Assembly (NCBI RefSeq): GCF_900103735.1
Contig: NZ_FMXE01000002.1
Location: 193,373 to 257,372, forward strand
Origin: Algoriphagus alkaliphilus
Lineage (GTDB): Bacteria; Bacteroidota; Bacteroidia; Cytophagales; Cyclobacteriaceae
Reading direction: 5' to 3'
Length of the DNA: 64,000 nucleotides
Below, piece by piece: positions 25,979 through 34,991 of this stretch; within the stretch, counting starts at the first letter, position 1, and each line of letters opens with the position of its first letter. Below the pieces are notes generated by a model. That model saw only the letters and a program-made list of their open reading frames with translations. It made no database searches and was not told where the DNA came from. The translations under genes and the position numbers were made by a program.

Positions 25979-26682
25979 TTCGTCGGGGCGTTTGGTGCGA
26001 ATGCAAAACTCTCCTGCTGCTGATAAATCAAGGGGATCATCGTTGCGGTGCTTTCTCCCATGATGTTTCCGATCGCACGGGTTGAGATCGTAGCTCCGGT
26101 GATTCCTTCTACTTCCCAGGAATTTTCTTTGGTGCCAAATTTTACCGGAATGACCTTGTTAATGACCGTCTTAAAATCCTCAGACAATGCCACCGAAAGG
26201 CCGTTGAAATTGGAAAGGAAGTTCTCGTCCTTTTCGATTTTATCTCCCAATCCCGGAGTCTCTTTGCTCTCCAGCACATAAAATCCCACAATCGACTGCG
26301 AGGCAGGATCATATCCATACAAGACTTTCAGGATATCTGCATACCCTTGTCCTTTTGCTTCAATGGCAATTCCTTTCAAGGTATTTTGATCATCGTATCC
26401 TGCATAAACCAGCGTTTTGGTTCGGTCCTTTCCATCTGACGGAATGAATTTTCCCTCAGATGTGAGCTCAAAAATCCCGGTTTTGGTGATTCCCGGAAGA
26501 ACTTTGAAAACCGCTTGCTCGAGCGCTTCTGCTTTGAGCATTTCAATTCTCCCAAAAGTACCCTCATAGGTGAAGACGATCAGTAAAGCACAAACAACGC
26601 CGATTCCCACCATGGCGATCAGCATTTTCTTGCTGCCGTCGTTGGTTTGAGTTCCGGGAGATCTCGTTTTGGATTCGCTCAT
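25975..26682 (-). CDS. rnfG: Rnf complex FMN subunit RnfG
   Basis: RnfG (235 residues) has one N-terminal membrane helix (MLIAMVGIGVVCALLIVFTY) and a periplasmic FMN-binding domain. The covalent FMN attachment threonine is in GITGATISTRAIG near residue 195, a match to the S/T-G-A-T-x-S/T rule. ETPGLGDKIEKDENFL is a second typical segment. Its start overlaps the rnfD stop by 4 bases. Confidence 0.95.
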   Translation of the reverse strand: MSESKTRSPGTQTNDGSKKMLIAMVGIGVVCALLIVFTYEGTFGRIEMLKAEALEQAVFKVLPGITKTGIFELTSEGKFIPSDGKDRTKTLVYAGYDDQNTLKGIAIEAKGQGYADILKVLYGYDPASQSIVGFYVLESKETPGLGDKIEKDENFLSNFNGLSVALSEDFKTVINKVIPVKFGTKENSWEVEGITGATISTRAIGNIMGESTATMIPLIYQQQESFAFAPNAPTK

Positions 26683-27692
26683 GATTTTGTCTTTTTGGTT
26701 CCGTACACCCTAGGCCTGATGAAATTATCAATCTGTGGGGTCAGTGCATTTCCCAAGAGAATGGCATACATGACGCCCTCCGGAAGTCCGCCCCAAACCC
26801 GGATCACTACAACCAACAAACCGATGAAGAATCCATAAATCACCACTCCAAGCGGAGTAATCGGTGAGCCCACCATATCAGTGGCCATAAAAACTGCCCC
26901 GAGCATCAGCCCTCCGGAAAAGAGCATGAAAAGCGGGGATGGATAAATCGTGTCGTCAATGAGATATAAAATGCCGCTCAGGACAAAAACCGTCGAAAGA
27001 ATGGAAACCGGAATCCTCCAGTTCATCATCTTGCGTGCAATGAGATAGATTCCTCCCAAAATGATAATCACTGCGCTCGTTTCACCTGTTGATCCGCTGA
27101 TCAGGCCCAAGGCCAAATCTGAACTGTCGGTCATCACATGATCGAACTTGAAGGCTGAAAGAGGCGTCGCACCCGAGATGCTATCAACTTTTGGCTCTGC
27201 AAAAGGGAAGGCCAAAACTGAACTTGAAATGCTAAAAAACCGACCTTCCAGAAAGGCTGATTGCCATGTGGTAATTGCTACCGGAAATGCTGCCTGCAGA
27301 AAAGCTCTGCCGACAAGGGCCGGATTGAAAAGATTGTAGCCAAGACCTCCGAAGACAAATTTCCCAATTGCCACAGAGAATACTCCTCCGAGGAAAGTCA
27401 TCCAAAGGGGAAAAATGGGAGGCAGCGTAAGCCCGAGAAGAATCCCGGTGATGACAGCTGACCAGTCGGAGATTGTACTCTCTTTATTGGACCATTTGCA
27501 TAGCACATGCTCCGTGAGAACGCTTGAAACAACCGCCGTGACGATGACAAGAAGTGCGTTTATTCCAAAAGAGAAAACAGCGAAAATTAAAACAGGCATC
27601 ATCGCCCAGACCACATTTTGCATGATCGTATCCGTGCTCACTCCTTTTCGGATGTGCGGAGAAGTGCTGATATGGAGAGTTTTGCTAAACAT
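26679..27692 (-). CDS. rnfD: Rnf complex membrane/FMN subunit RnfD
   Basis: RnfD (337 residues) is a polytopic membrane subunit with covalently bound FMN. The attachment threonine is in DSISGATPLSAFKFD near residue 180, and GYNLFNPALVGRAFLQAAFP and MATDMVGSPITPLG are family signatures. About nine hydrophobic segments are seen. The start overlaps rnfC by 8 bases. Confidence 0.96.
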   Translation of the reverse strand: MFSKTLHISTSPHIRKGVSTDTIMQNVVWAMMPVLIFAVFSFGINALLVIVTAVVSSVLTEHVLCKWSNKESTISDWSAVITGILLGLTLPPIFPLWMTFLGGVFSVAIGKFVFGGLGYNLFNPALVGRAFLQAAFPVAITTWQSAFLEGRFFSISSSVLAFPFAEPKVDSISGATPLSAFKFDHVMTDSSDLALGLISGSTGETSAVIIILGGIYLIARKMMNWRIPVSILSTVFVLSGILYLIDDTIYPSPLFMLFSGGLMLGAVFMATDMVGSPITPLGVVIYGFFIGLLVVVIRVWGGLPEGVMYAILLGNALTPQIDNFIRPRVYGTKKTKS

Positions 27693-29022
27693 TTACTGCA
27701 GCCGGTTTGGCTGTTTTACGTTTGCGGAGAATTGATTTAGATAATCGGAAGTACTGAACCAACGGGATATTGGAAGGACAGACGAAAGAGCAGGAACCGC
27801 ATTCGAAGCAGTCCATGAGATGGAAATCATCCGCCATGGTTTCGTAGGCTTCGGCTTTGGCTAAAATGCCGAGTTTGGAAGGATTGAGTGAGATCGGACA
27901 AGCGCCGACGCATGCGCCGCACTTGATGCATGGGAAGATTTTATCCGTTTTGTTGATATCCTGCTCCCCGAAAACTATAATTCCTGAGGTTCCCTTGGTG
28001 ATAGAAATATCCAAATTGGAAACCGCCACTCCCATCATCGGCCCTCCCATGTAGACTTCGCTGATATTGTCTGCGGCGCCAACCTGTTCGAGCACATAGC
28101 GCAAAGGCGTGCCGATCGGGATCAGGTAATTTCCTTTTTTCTTCACTCCCGGACCGGAAATGGTAATTACCCTTTCCTGGATTCCTTGTCCATGAGGGAG
28201 CAATCTTCCGATTTCGGCTGTGGTTGCGACATTCACCACCACAGCGTGAACATCTATCGGCAATCCGCCGGACGGGACTTCCTTGCCGAGCAAGGACGTG
28301 ATCAGCATTTTTTCAGCGCCCTGAGGATATTTGACCGGAACGACTTTTACCGTAACCGGCATCCCCGCGGGAATTTTCTGAGTCAGGAGATCCGCCGCGT
28401 CCTGTTTGTTTGCTTCTATTCCGATGATGACTTCTTTGGCACCTGTGCATTTCAGCAAATAGCGAATGCCCATGAAAATATCATCTGCCTGCTCCAGCAT
28501 GACCCGGTGGTCTGTGGTCAGGTAAGGCTCACACTCAATCCCATTGATGACCAGAAATTCACAGGATTTTCCGTCAGGAATTTTGAGTTTAACATGCGTG
28601 GGAAAAGCTGCTCCGCCCAAGCCGACAATGCCGGCATCCTGAATTCCTTTGAGGATTTGTTCCGGACTTGCATCGACGCTGATAGGTGATCCCTCCGAGA
28701 CTTCCTGACCTGAAGAATGGAACGATTCGAGGAAAATTCCCTCGGTCATTTGACCGGAGATAACCGGGACTTTTGAAATTTTTCGGATGGTTCCGGAAAC
28801 AGGGGAATGCATCGGCACAGACATATAGCCATCTGCAGCAGCCAGAACTTGGCCTCTCGCCACTTCCTGTCCTTCCCTCACGATGATTTTGGAGGGCGCA
28901 CCAATGTGCTGCTGCATCGGCAGTATAATCAGAGGAGCAAATGAAAACTGTCGGATCGGCAGCTTATTTGTCTCCTCCTTGTTCTCCGGCGGATGTACTC
29001 CGTGTTTGAAAGAATCTTTCAT
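27685..29022 (-). CDS. rnfC: Rnf complex NADH-binding subunit RnfC
   Basis: RnfC (445 residues) is the cytoplasmic subunit that binds NAD(H) and FMN. It has the N-terminal barrel/hammerhead region (GVHPPENKEE, then VPMHSPVSGTI), the nucleotide-binding GIVGLGGAAFPTHVKL, and two C-terminal 4Fe-4S motifs CIKCGACVGACP and CFECGSCSFVCP. It starts 18 bases after the oxidoreductase gene stops, so the whole set from the oxidoreductase to rnfA is very probably one transcript. Confidence 0.97.
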   Translation of the reverse strand: MKDSFKHGVHPPENKEETNKLPIRQFSFAPLIILPMQQHIGAPSKIIVREGQEVARGQVLAAADGYMSVPMHSPVSGTIRKISKVPVISGQMTEGIFLESFHSSGQEVSEGSPISVDASPEQILKGIQDAGIVGLGGAAFPTHVKLKIPDGKSCEFLVINGIECEPYLTTDHRVMLEQADDIFMGIRYLLKCTGAKEVIIGIEANKQDAADLLTQKIPAGMPVTVKVVPVKYPQGAEKMLITSLLGKEVPSGGLPIDVHAVVVNVATTAEIGRLLPHGQGIQERVITISGPGVKKKGNYLIPIGTPLRYVLEQVGAADNISEVYMGGPMMGVAVSNLDISITKGTSGIIVFGEQDINKTDKIFPCIKCGACVGACPISLNPSKLGILAKAEAYETMADDFHLMDCFECGSCSFVCPSNIPLVQYFRLSKSILRKRKTAKPAAVNV

Positions 29023-29040
29023 GAAGTCCGGATCTCTTTA

Positions 29041-32000
29041 TCAGTTGAATTTTTCAGCTCTTTTGATCCATTTCTCGCTATCCGGAAAATTCTTGTCTGC
29101 CGGCAAACCAGGGTGAATGACACCTGCTGTGCATTTTTCGGCAGCTTTGACCAGATCTGTATAAGGCCCTCCATCCGGATTCTTGATGAATGCTTTTTTA
29201 TCAGTGTTATAGGCGAAAATCTTTGGATTCAGCTTCGTACACTCATCACAGGAAGTGCATTGCTCGGTTTCCAGCCAGGGAGCCATATAATCCGAACTCA
29301 CTGCAGCATTCGATTTTGCTTCACCATTTGAGTTTGATTTAGGTGCTTCCATCGCAAGATCCAGGATTCCTGAACCGTCATCTCCTGCCATCTTCATCAA
29401 TCCTCTTGCGATTCGGCCGATGACTTCAGCTCTCACCTTGCTTTCCACATCCTCGATCTGAGATTCTTTTTCAGGAGTAACTCCTGCAATCGCCTTGAGC
29501 ATGATCCAGAAATCCCGGCGTTCCTCACAGGATTCAACCAATGTTTTGGAAACCAGCACTCGACTGAGGAAATCTTTCTTATCTAGTGCCCAGATGAATG
29601 GGAATTTGCCTTCTCTTGCTTCCAAATCCATTTCGAGGAATTCGGAAAGGACGATCATGTTTTCATTCCAGGTGTCACGAGGAGCCTTGCGGAAATGCTT
29701 TCTGAATCTGGCTTCGGTGATCGCAAAATCCGCGAAAGTCATTGCGACTTCCATTGATTTCTGACGCCCGCTTTCCATATATTTCAACTCATAAGTTGGC
29801 CAAAGCTGATCCATGGCGGGGTTTCCTTCCAAGTTAAATGCCTCCTGTGGAGTCTTTCCATTATCAGGATTGTATCTGAAAATCGGGTAAGCCCGGGATT
29901 CCATCGCCAGTTTGGCTTGGTGTGCTCCCATATCATCCGCAACTCCATGCTCCGGTTGACAAGTAGTGTACAGGTTGAAAAGTGCAGGTCGCTTGGTCAG
30001 CAAACCTTCAATGAACCCTTCGATCATCTGACTGGTATTTGCCAGCGTTCCTTGAAGCACGTAGGTATTTCGATGTGCCATAGCGATCAAACCAATTTCT
30101 TTTCTCGGTTCAGGTTTACCTTTCCAGACTTTCCCGAATTGAGCCATATCAGAAACCTGTCCGATAAATCCTGAGGTACAGGCTTGCCCTCCGGTATTGG
30201 AGTAAACCTGCGTATCGACCACGATGACCTTGATCGGCTTGCCGGAAGCCATCATTCTGGAGAGATTCTGGAATCCGATGTCATACATCGCTCCGTCTCC
30301 TCCAAGTGCTACCACCGGAGGACATAATTTCCATTCTTCATCGGTGAACTGTCCCCAGTTGAAGTAGGTAAAGAAGTCTTTCTGATCTCTTGAATTGTAG
30401 GTTCCGCTTAGTTCCATTTCGGCTTTGCGGATCAATCTGAAGCCATCTGCCATTTTGGACATGTGGCCTTCAAAAAGTCCCATTGCCATGGATGTGCTAT
30501 CCTGGAACAAGTGATTTGCCCAAGGGAAAGGATACGGATTGTATGGATAGGTACTGCCCCATACAGAAGTACAACCGGTGGAATTGGTCATTCCCATATT
30601 TGACCGGCCTTTTCCGGTAGTTCCGTCAGTGTATTTCCAAAGGAGCTTTTTCAATCCGGCAAGAACTTGAGTGGTCTCCGTAAGCCAATCCTGGTCGATC
30701 GGTTCAGATCCTTTTTCAGATTCTATTTTGCTGGCAATTCCCGACATCGTCAGGTCGCTGCCGTGGGTTTCTGAGATGATTTTTGACATCAGATCGGTAT
30801 CCATCAGATTCATGGATTTCATCAACTTCACCTGGATATGTTTCTCCAGTTTGTCTACTAGACCCTGCAGATACTCGACATGCTTTTCAACCCGGGGAAG
30901 CATCAATGATTCGACCGTTGCCATGAACAGGTGAACGACTGATTTTTCGGAGCATCCGAGACAGGCTCCATCTCCACTTGCAAAACTCTGGTAAGCGTTT
31001 TTGTCCAGAAGGATCGTTTCCAGCGGACCGATTCGCTCTTCCAGATTATCTATTCTGTTGAATTTTTTTGGTGTGTTTGGCAAATCGCTCCACACGCTCC
31101 ATTCTTCTCTGAGTTTGGCAACAGAGTCATCTGTCTGCTTCACCACTCTGAGCGCATCGTCTTCGCAGACTTTTACGCATTCACTGCAGCCTTTACAGGT
31201 ATTTGGATTGATCGTGATGCTGAACAAGCCTCCACTGTTAGGTTGTTTTTTCTCATGAACATCATAGTAGGGTCGGGTAAGGGCAAATTGAAAATCTCCC
31301 AATTCTTCCCTGAACCAGCCAAGTTCCACAGAAAGTGCTGATCCTTTTTGCTCTTGTTCCAATAGCTGATCAAGTGCTTCATTGATCATGTTATTGACCG
31401 TGATTCCTTCGTGAGGAGCATTGAAAAGTGCCCGAACTTTGGGCTCTAATTGCTTGATCGTTTTGGGAAGGAATTCAACTTTTTCGTGATTTCGTTTGAC
31501 CCGCTTCAAAATAGTTTCAAAGACGTCGGACAATTCACTGACCAATCCCGGGATAGCAGTATCCGGACAAATGGTGTAGCATTTTCCGCAGGCAGTACAA
31601 TTATCAGCGATCCATTCAGGATGCTCGAAACGTATGCCGGTCATATCTCTGAAAACCGAAGTAGCTGCAGGCATCACGCTCAACCCAATAAACGGATCTG
31701 TGATGTTGTCATTTCCTCTTCCGCTTTGGTAGAAACTTCCCGTCTGCTCCCAGAATCGATGGATATCGCTCAGGTTGGATTCGCTTTTTGGGGTGTCTTT
31801 GAGCATGGTCGGGATAGCTGCCACCAACTGACCATTGGTTTTCTCGGCTTGCACCCCGAGCACCTTGTTTTTGATTTCATACACTTCGCTGAAACCACGC
31901 TTCACCACACGCATATTGTCATCGACTACCCGCTGTCCTTTTCCTCCAAACTTATGCTGCAACTGTTCTTCGATTGCTTTTAGCAATTCGAGGTCGGTCA

Positions 32001-33975
32001 GCCCCGCTTTCTTCATGAGCGGTGATGAGGCAAAAAATGCCCCCTGGAAGGCGATGCCCTGCATTCTGAGTTGAAGTTCGGGATCCGTAGCTTCCTCACG
32101 GGCGATTTTGAATCCATCTACATAGTAAATATGGATGTCGTTTTCGATGATGATTTTCTGATAGTGTTTGGGAATATCTGCCCAAACTTCGTCTGCTGTT
32201 TTCCGCTCACTTTGAATGATGAAGACACCTCCGTTTTTCAAACCTGCCAAGGCATTGGTATGCTTGAATACATTAGGATCCGGAGACAATACCACATCCA
32301 CAAAATAGTACTCGCAATTGATGGTGATCGGTTCGGGAGCCGCTGCCAGATAGTATGTGGTTGGTTGGCCTTTTTTCTCCGAACCATATTTTGGGTTTGC
32401 CTTGATATCATATCCGAGCAAGTCAAAAAGTGTCATTGCCAGGTTTTTACCGGTCGTGATTGCTCCCCATCCGCCGACGGAATGGAATCTCACGGTGATG
32501 GCATCCTTTGGCATCAGGTTGGGATTTTCAGATCCGTGAACCGCCAGATCTTTCACATTTGGGTAAGAAGCCTGAATCGTTTCCTGATGGGCTCTTTGCT
32601 TGGGAGTGAAAGGATTTTCGCGGATGAAATCGATCGACAAGTAGAATCTTTTCTTGTGTTTGCCTTGTGGCAGCATGTTTTCCACCGCCCCGATGATTCC
32701 TTCCGGCTGAAGGTCACGGCTTCCCATTCCAAAGGAACCGGTATATAAAGCCGGCATTTCGTTGGCAGTATAGGATGGCAATTCAGGATATGGAAGGTTA
32801 TTTTTATTGTTGCCGTTTTCGATGCATTTGGTGATCACTGAACGCACTTCCCGCATGATCGGAGAATCTTCCGAAAGCGGCTGATCGAGTCTTTCGAGGA
32901 TAGTAACACCTTTTTTGCCTTTTAGAATTCTTCCCAGATAATCCGCGGGGAAAGGTCGGAACATCACCAAATCGACCACGCCGACTTTTAGTCCTCTCGT
33001 TTTTCGCAGATAATCTACCACCGCCTCAGCACTCGATACCACACTTCCCTGTCCAAGGATCAGGTAGTCGGCGTCTTGAGCCTTGTAGGTCATCACTCGC
33101 TCGTATCTTCTGCCGGTGAGCTGATAATATTCCTCAAAAGCCTGATCTGTGAGTTCCCGGATATGATCAAAAAAGAAAGGTCGCTGAGCGGCTACACTTT
33201 GCATGTAGGAATCCTGATTTTGGACGATGCCCGCCATCATGGGATTATCCACATCCCATACTTCTGGAATCCGACGACGCGTATCTCCGTAGATCATACG
33301 CTGGGCAGGAGTCGGTGTGTCAATGATGTCATCCGGCCGACCCAGAAATTCCTTGATCAGTTCACGCTCCGGAAGCATAAGAGATTCGATCAGGTGGGTG
33401 GTCAAAAATCCATCCTGAGCGATAATACCAGGGTTCAGGGCAAGCTCGGCTATTTTATGCGAGATGATGTTCAGGTCAGCCACGTGCTGCGCCTTTTTGG
33501 CAAAAAGCTGAAAGAATCCCGTATCGTCAATAGCGTGGTAATCGTCGTGACCGGCGTGAACGTTGAGGGTGGATTTAGTCATGGCGCGGGCTCCAATGTT
33601 GAGCACATAAGTCAATCGCTTGCCAACTGCAGCATAAAGAGACTCGTGCATGTAGGCAATCCCCTGACCTGAGGAAAAATTGGCAGACCGCAAGCCAGTC
33701 ATCGAAAGCCCGGCAGTCACTGCGGCCGCGGCATGTTCTCCTTCCGGTTCGATGAAAATCAAAGGCCTGTCCGAGATATTCAAATGGCCTGTTGCTGCTT
33801 CCTCCGCCCAGTATTCACCCATTTGTGTCGAGGGTGTTATCGGGTATGCACCGGCAGCATCTGAAGATTCCCGTTCACACATAATGGCAACGGTGTTTCC
33901 ATCCATTGCCACCCTGGTGCCTGGGTATTTGAAAGTGTTATTGGTATTGTCCATGACAGTATTTGAGTTTGTCAA
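29041..33975 (-). CDS. nifJ: Extra-long pyruvate/2-oxoacid:ferredoxin oxidoreductase (NifJ-type)
   Basis: A 1644-residue single-chain oxidoreductase that converts pyruvate (or another 2-oxoacid) plus CoA to acyl-CoA, CO2 and reduced ferredoxin. Order of parts: N-terminal pyrimidine-binding domain (AGAYPITPSTQMGEYWAEEA), domain II, the gamma domain (HSVGGWGAITTGKNLAM), two ferredoxin-type clusters (CTACGKCYTICPD and CKGCSECVKVCED), a further CLGCSEK cluster motif, and the thiamine-diphosphate domain (ALGGDGAMYDIGFQN, SNTGGQACTSGF). The usual enzyme has about 1170-1230 residues; here extra helices (about 90 residues between CLGCSEK and NSTGCTSVWG) and about 300 C-terminal residues ending in an added ferredoxin-like domain (CTSCDECTKLNPKIF) account for the length. 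It sits directly upstream of rnfC. Confidence 0.93.
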   Translation of the reverse strand: MTNSNTVMDNTNNTFKYPGTRVAMDGNTVAIMCERESSDAAGAYPITPSTQMGEYWAEEAATGHLNISDRPLIFIEPEGEHAAAAVTAGLSMTGLRSANFSSGQGIAYMHESLYAAVGKRLTYVLNIGARAMTKSTLNVHAGHDDYHAIDDTGFFQLFAKKAQHVADLNIISHKIAELALNPGIIAQDGFLTTHLIESLMLPERELIKEFLGRPDDIIDTPTPAQRMIYGDTRRRIPEVWDVDNPMMAGIVQNQDSYMQSVAAQRPFFFDHIRELTDQAFEEYYQLTGRRYERVMTYKAQDADYLILGQGSVVSSAEAVVDYLRKTRGLKVGVVDLVMFRPFPADYLGRILKGKKGVTILERLDQPLSEDSPIMREVRSVITKCIENGNNKNNLPYPELPSYTANEMPALYTGSFGMGSRDLQPEGIIGAVENMLPQGKHKKRFYLSIDFIRENPFTPKQRAHQETIQASYPNVKDLAVHGSENPNLMPKDAITVRFHSVGGWGAITTGKNLAMTLFDLLGYDIKANPKYGSEKKGQPTTYYLAAAPEPITINCEYYFVDVVLSPDPNVFKHTNALAGLKNGGVFIIQSERKTADEVWADIPKHYQKIIIENDIHIYYVDGFKIAREEATDPELQLRMQGIAFQGAFFASSPLMKKAGLTDLELLKAIEEQLQHKFGGKGQRVVDDNMRVVKRGFSEVYEIKNKVLGVQAEKTNGQLVAAIPTMLKDTPKSESNLSDIHRFWEQTGSFYQSGRGNDNITDPFIGLSVMPAATSVFRDMTGIRFEHPEWIADNCTACGKCYTICPDTAIPGLVSELSDVFETILKRVKRNHEKVEFLPKTIKQLEPKVRALFNAPHEGITVNNMINEALDQLLEQEQKGSALSVELGWFREELGDFQFALTRPYYDVHEKKQPNSGGLFSITINPNTCKGCSECVKVCEDDALRVVKQTDDSVAKLREEWSVWSDLPNTPKKFNRIDNLEERIGPLETILLDKNAYQSFASGDGACLGCSEKSVVHLFMATVESLMLPRVEKHVEYLQGLVDKLEKHIQVKLMKSMNLMDTDLMSKIISETHGSDLTMSGIASKIESEKGSEPIDQDWLTETTQVLAGLKKLLWKYTDGTTGKGRSNMGMTNSTGCTSVWGSTYPYNPYPFPWANHLFQDSTSMAMGLFEGHMSKMADGFRLIRKAEMELSGTYNSRDQKDFFTYFNWGQFTDEEWKLCPPVVALGGDGAMYDIGFQNLSRMMASGKPIKVIVVDTQVYSNTGGQACTSGFIGQVSDMAQFGKVWKGKPEPRKEIGLIAMAHRNTYVLQGTLANTSQMIEGFIEGLLTKRPALFNLYTTCQPEHGVADDMGAHQAKLAMESRAYPIFRYNPDNGKTPQEAFNLEGNPAMDQLWPTYELKYMESGRQKSMEVAMTFADFAITEARFRKHFRKAPRDTWNENMIVLSEFLEMDLEAREGKFPFIWALDKKDFLSRVLVSKTLVESCEERRDFWIMLKAIAGVTPEKESQIEDVESKVRAEVIGRIARGLMKMAGDDGSGILDLAMEAPKSNSNGEAKSNAAVSSDYMAPWLETEQCTSCDECTKLNPKIFAYNTDKKAFIKNPDGGPYTDLVKAAEKCTAGVIHPGLPADKNFPDSEKWIKRAEKFN

Positions 33976-34081
33976 TTTTTATGAGGGAAAAAATATTGAG
34001 CGAATGCTCAGAAAAAACAGCGTTAGGAGGGTATTAAAAAGCATCGGCTCGCAGCTTTGGAGCCGCGAGCCTGATTGCCCT

Positions 34082-34444
34082 TTAATTTACCCCTACCTGA
34101 ATCCTGGTTTGTTCAGCGAGGTCGATAAATTCATTTGCTGTTTTCATATTCATCCATAGATCCTCAGGATATCCGGCTCGAGTCAAAGGATCAAGGTTCA
34201 GTTTTTTAAAATCCGGGTCTATGGATCGACATTGATGCAGCAGATCATTGATAGAAAGAGAATTATGAATTCTAACCCCGTTTTTCACTAAAAATCCAGC
34301 CATGTACTTTTCTATTGCTTTGTATGCATGCTTGCATACCATGTATTTGACTACGTCCTCATCCGGACGACAGAGTTCTTCTTTGGCTTTTTCGAGTAAA
34401 ATATCGGCCTCTGCAAGGATTGGTTTGGGATCAAGAACGGTCAT
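34082..34444 (-). CDS. HEPN-domain protein upstream of nifJ
   Basis: A 120-residue all-helical protein with the HEPN pattern: KHAYKAIEKYMAGFLVKNG, then RIHNSLSINDLLHQC, where an Arg/His pair resembles the Rx4-6H motif only loosely. HEPN proteins are often toxins or RNases paired with a small nucleotidyltransferase, but no such partner is encoded next door. Here it is the first gene in front of nifJ and the rnf genes, 106 bases upstream and on the same strand, so it may be co-transcribed. Its function is unknown. Confidence 0.7.
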   Translation of the reverse strand: MTVLDPKPILAEADILLEKAKEELCRPDEDVVKYMVCKHAYKAIEKYMAGFLVKNGVRIHNSLSINDLLHQCRSIDPDFKKLNLDPLTRAGYPEDLWMNMKTANEFIDLAEQTRIQVGVN

Positions 34445-34991
34445 GACTGAAAATTTAAGGTTGGAAAAAGAATAATTTCATCCCTTGAAATTATTCACAT
34501 AACCCCTTAAAATTCATGACTATTATCACTTCAGACCATGATTCTCATCAAAGGAGAAATGGGGGGGCGATTGTGCGGTCTAATTTGATAAAATGGGGAA
34601 AAACGGCTTTGAGAATCTGTTTTTTTTAAAAGAGGGATTTCTGAAAAGTATAAGCCCCCATCCTTTTTTGCATCATTCAGAATTAACAGTAACTTATTGA
34701 TTACCAAACAAAAATTGTTCTGATTACCAGCAATTGTACCACAAGCCTGCAATTCTTTGCTCTATGGGAGGGAAGACCGATGACCGATGACCGAAGTGGA
34801 GGTAATTTGATCCTCCTTTGTGGACTCTAGACATTAGAACATATTACTTGTAAAAAAGCGGATATCCATAAAAACTATTTTCACATTCTTTATTTATCAG
34901 TTATTTGTCAGAAGTGTTCTGGAAAATCAAACTTTTCCAAATTTGAAATTTTAACTTCCCATTTCCTTATATGCTAAACCCACACATTTAG
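34445..34991. other. Divergent intergenic region, no gene recognised
   Basis: 547 bases between the HEPN gene (-) and the S9 peptidase (+). A 73-codon minus-strand frame (34531-34752) is open but has no recognisable domain or sensible context and I do not call it. An imperfect inverted repeat (GATTCTCATCAAAG at 34540-34553 with CTTTGAGAATC at 34607-34617) and a copy of the GATGAC-type repeat (34775-34794) are present. The promoters of both flanking genes should lie here. Confidence 0.5.

Noticed and set aside
31450..31983. 177-codon plus-strand reading frame opposite nifJ
   Set aside because: Same reason: shadow of nifJ, no recognisable domain or start context.
32071..32748. 225-codon plus-strand reading frame opposite nifJ
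   Set aside because: It lies entirely antisense to a well-supported, motif-rich gene; long antisense frames are common in this composition and the peptide shows no domain.
34531..34752. 73-codon minus-strand frame in the gap before the S9 peptidase
   Set aside because: No domain, no signal peptide, no operon context; probably chance in a gap of 547 bases.
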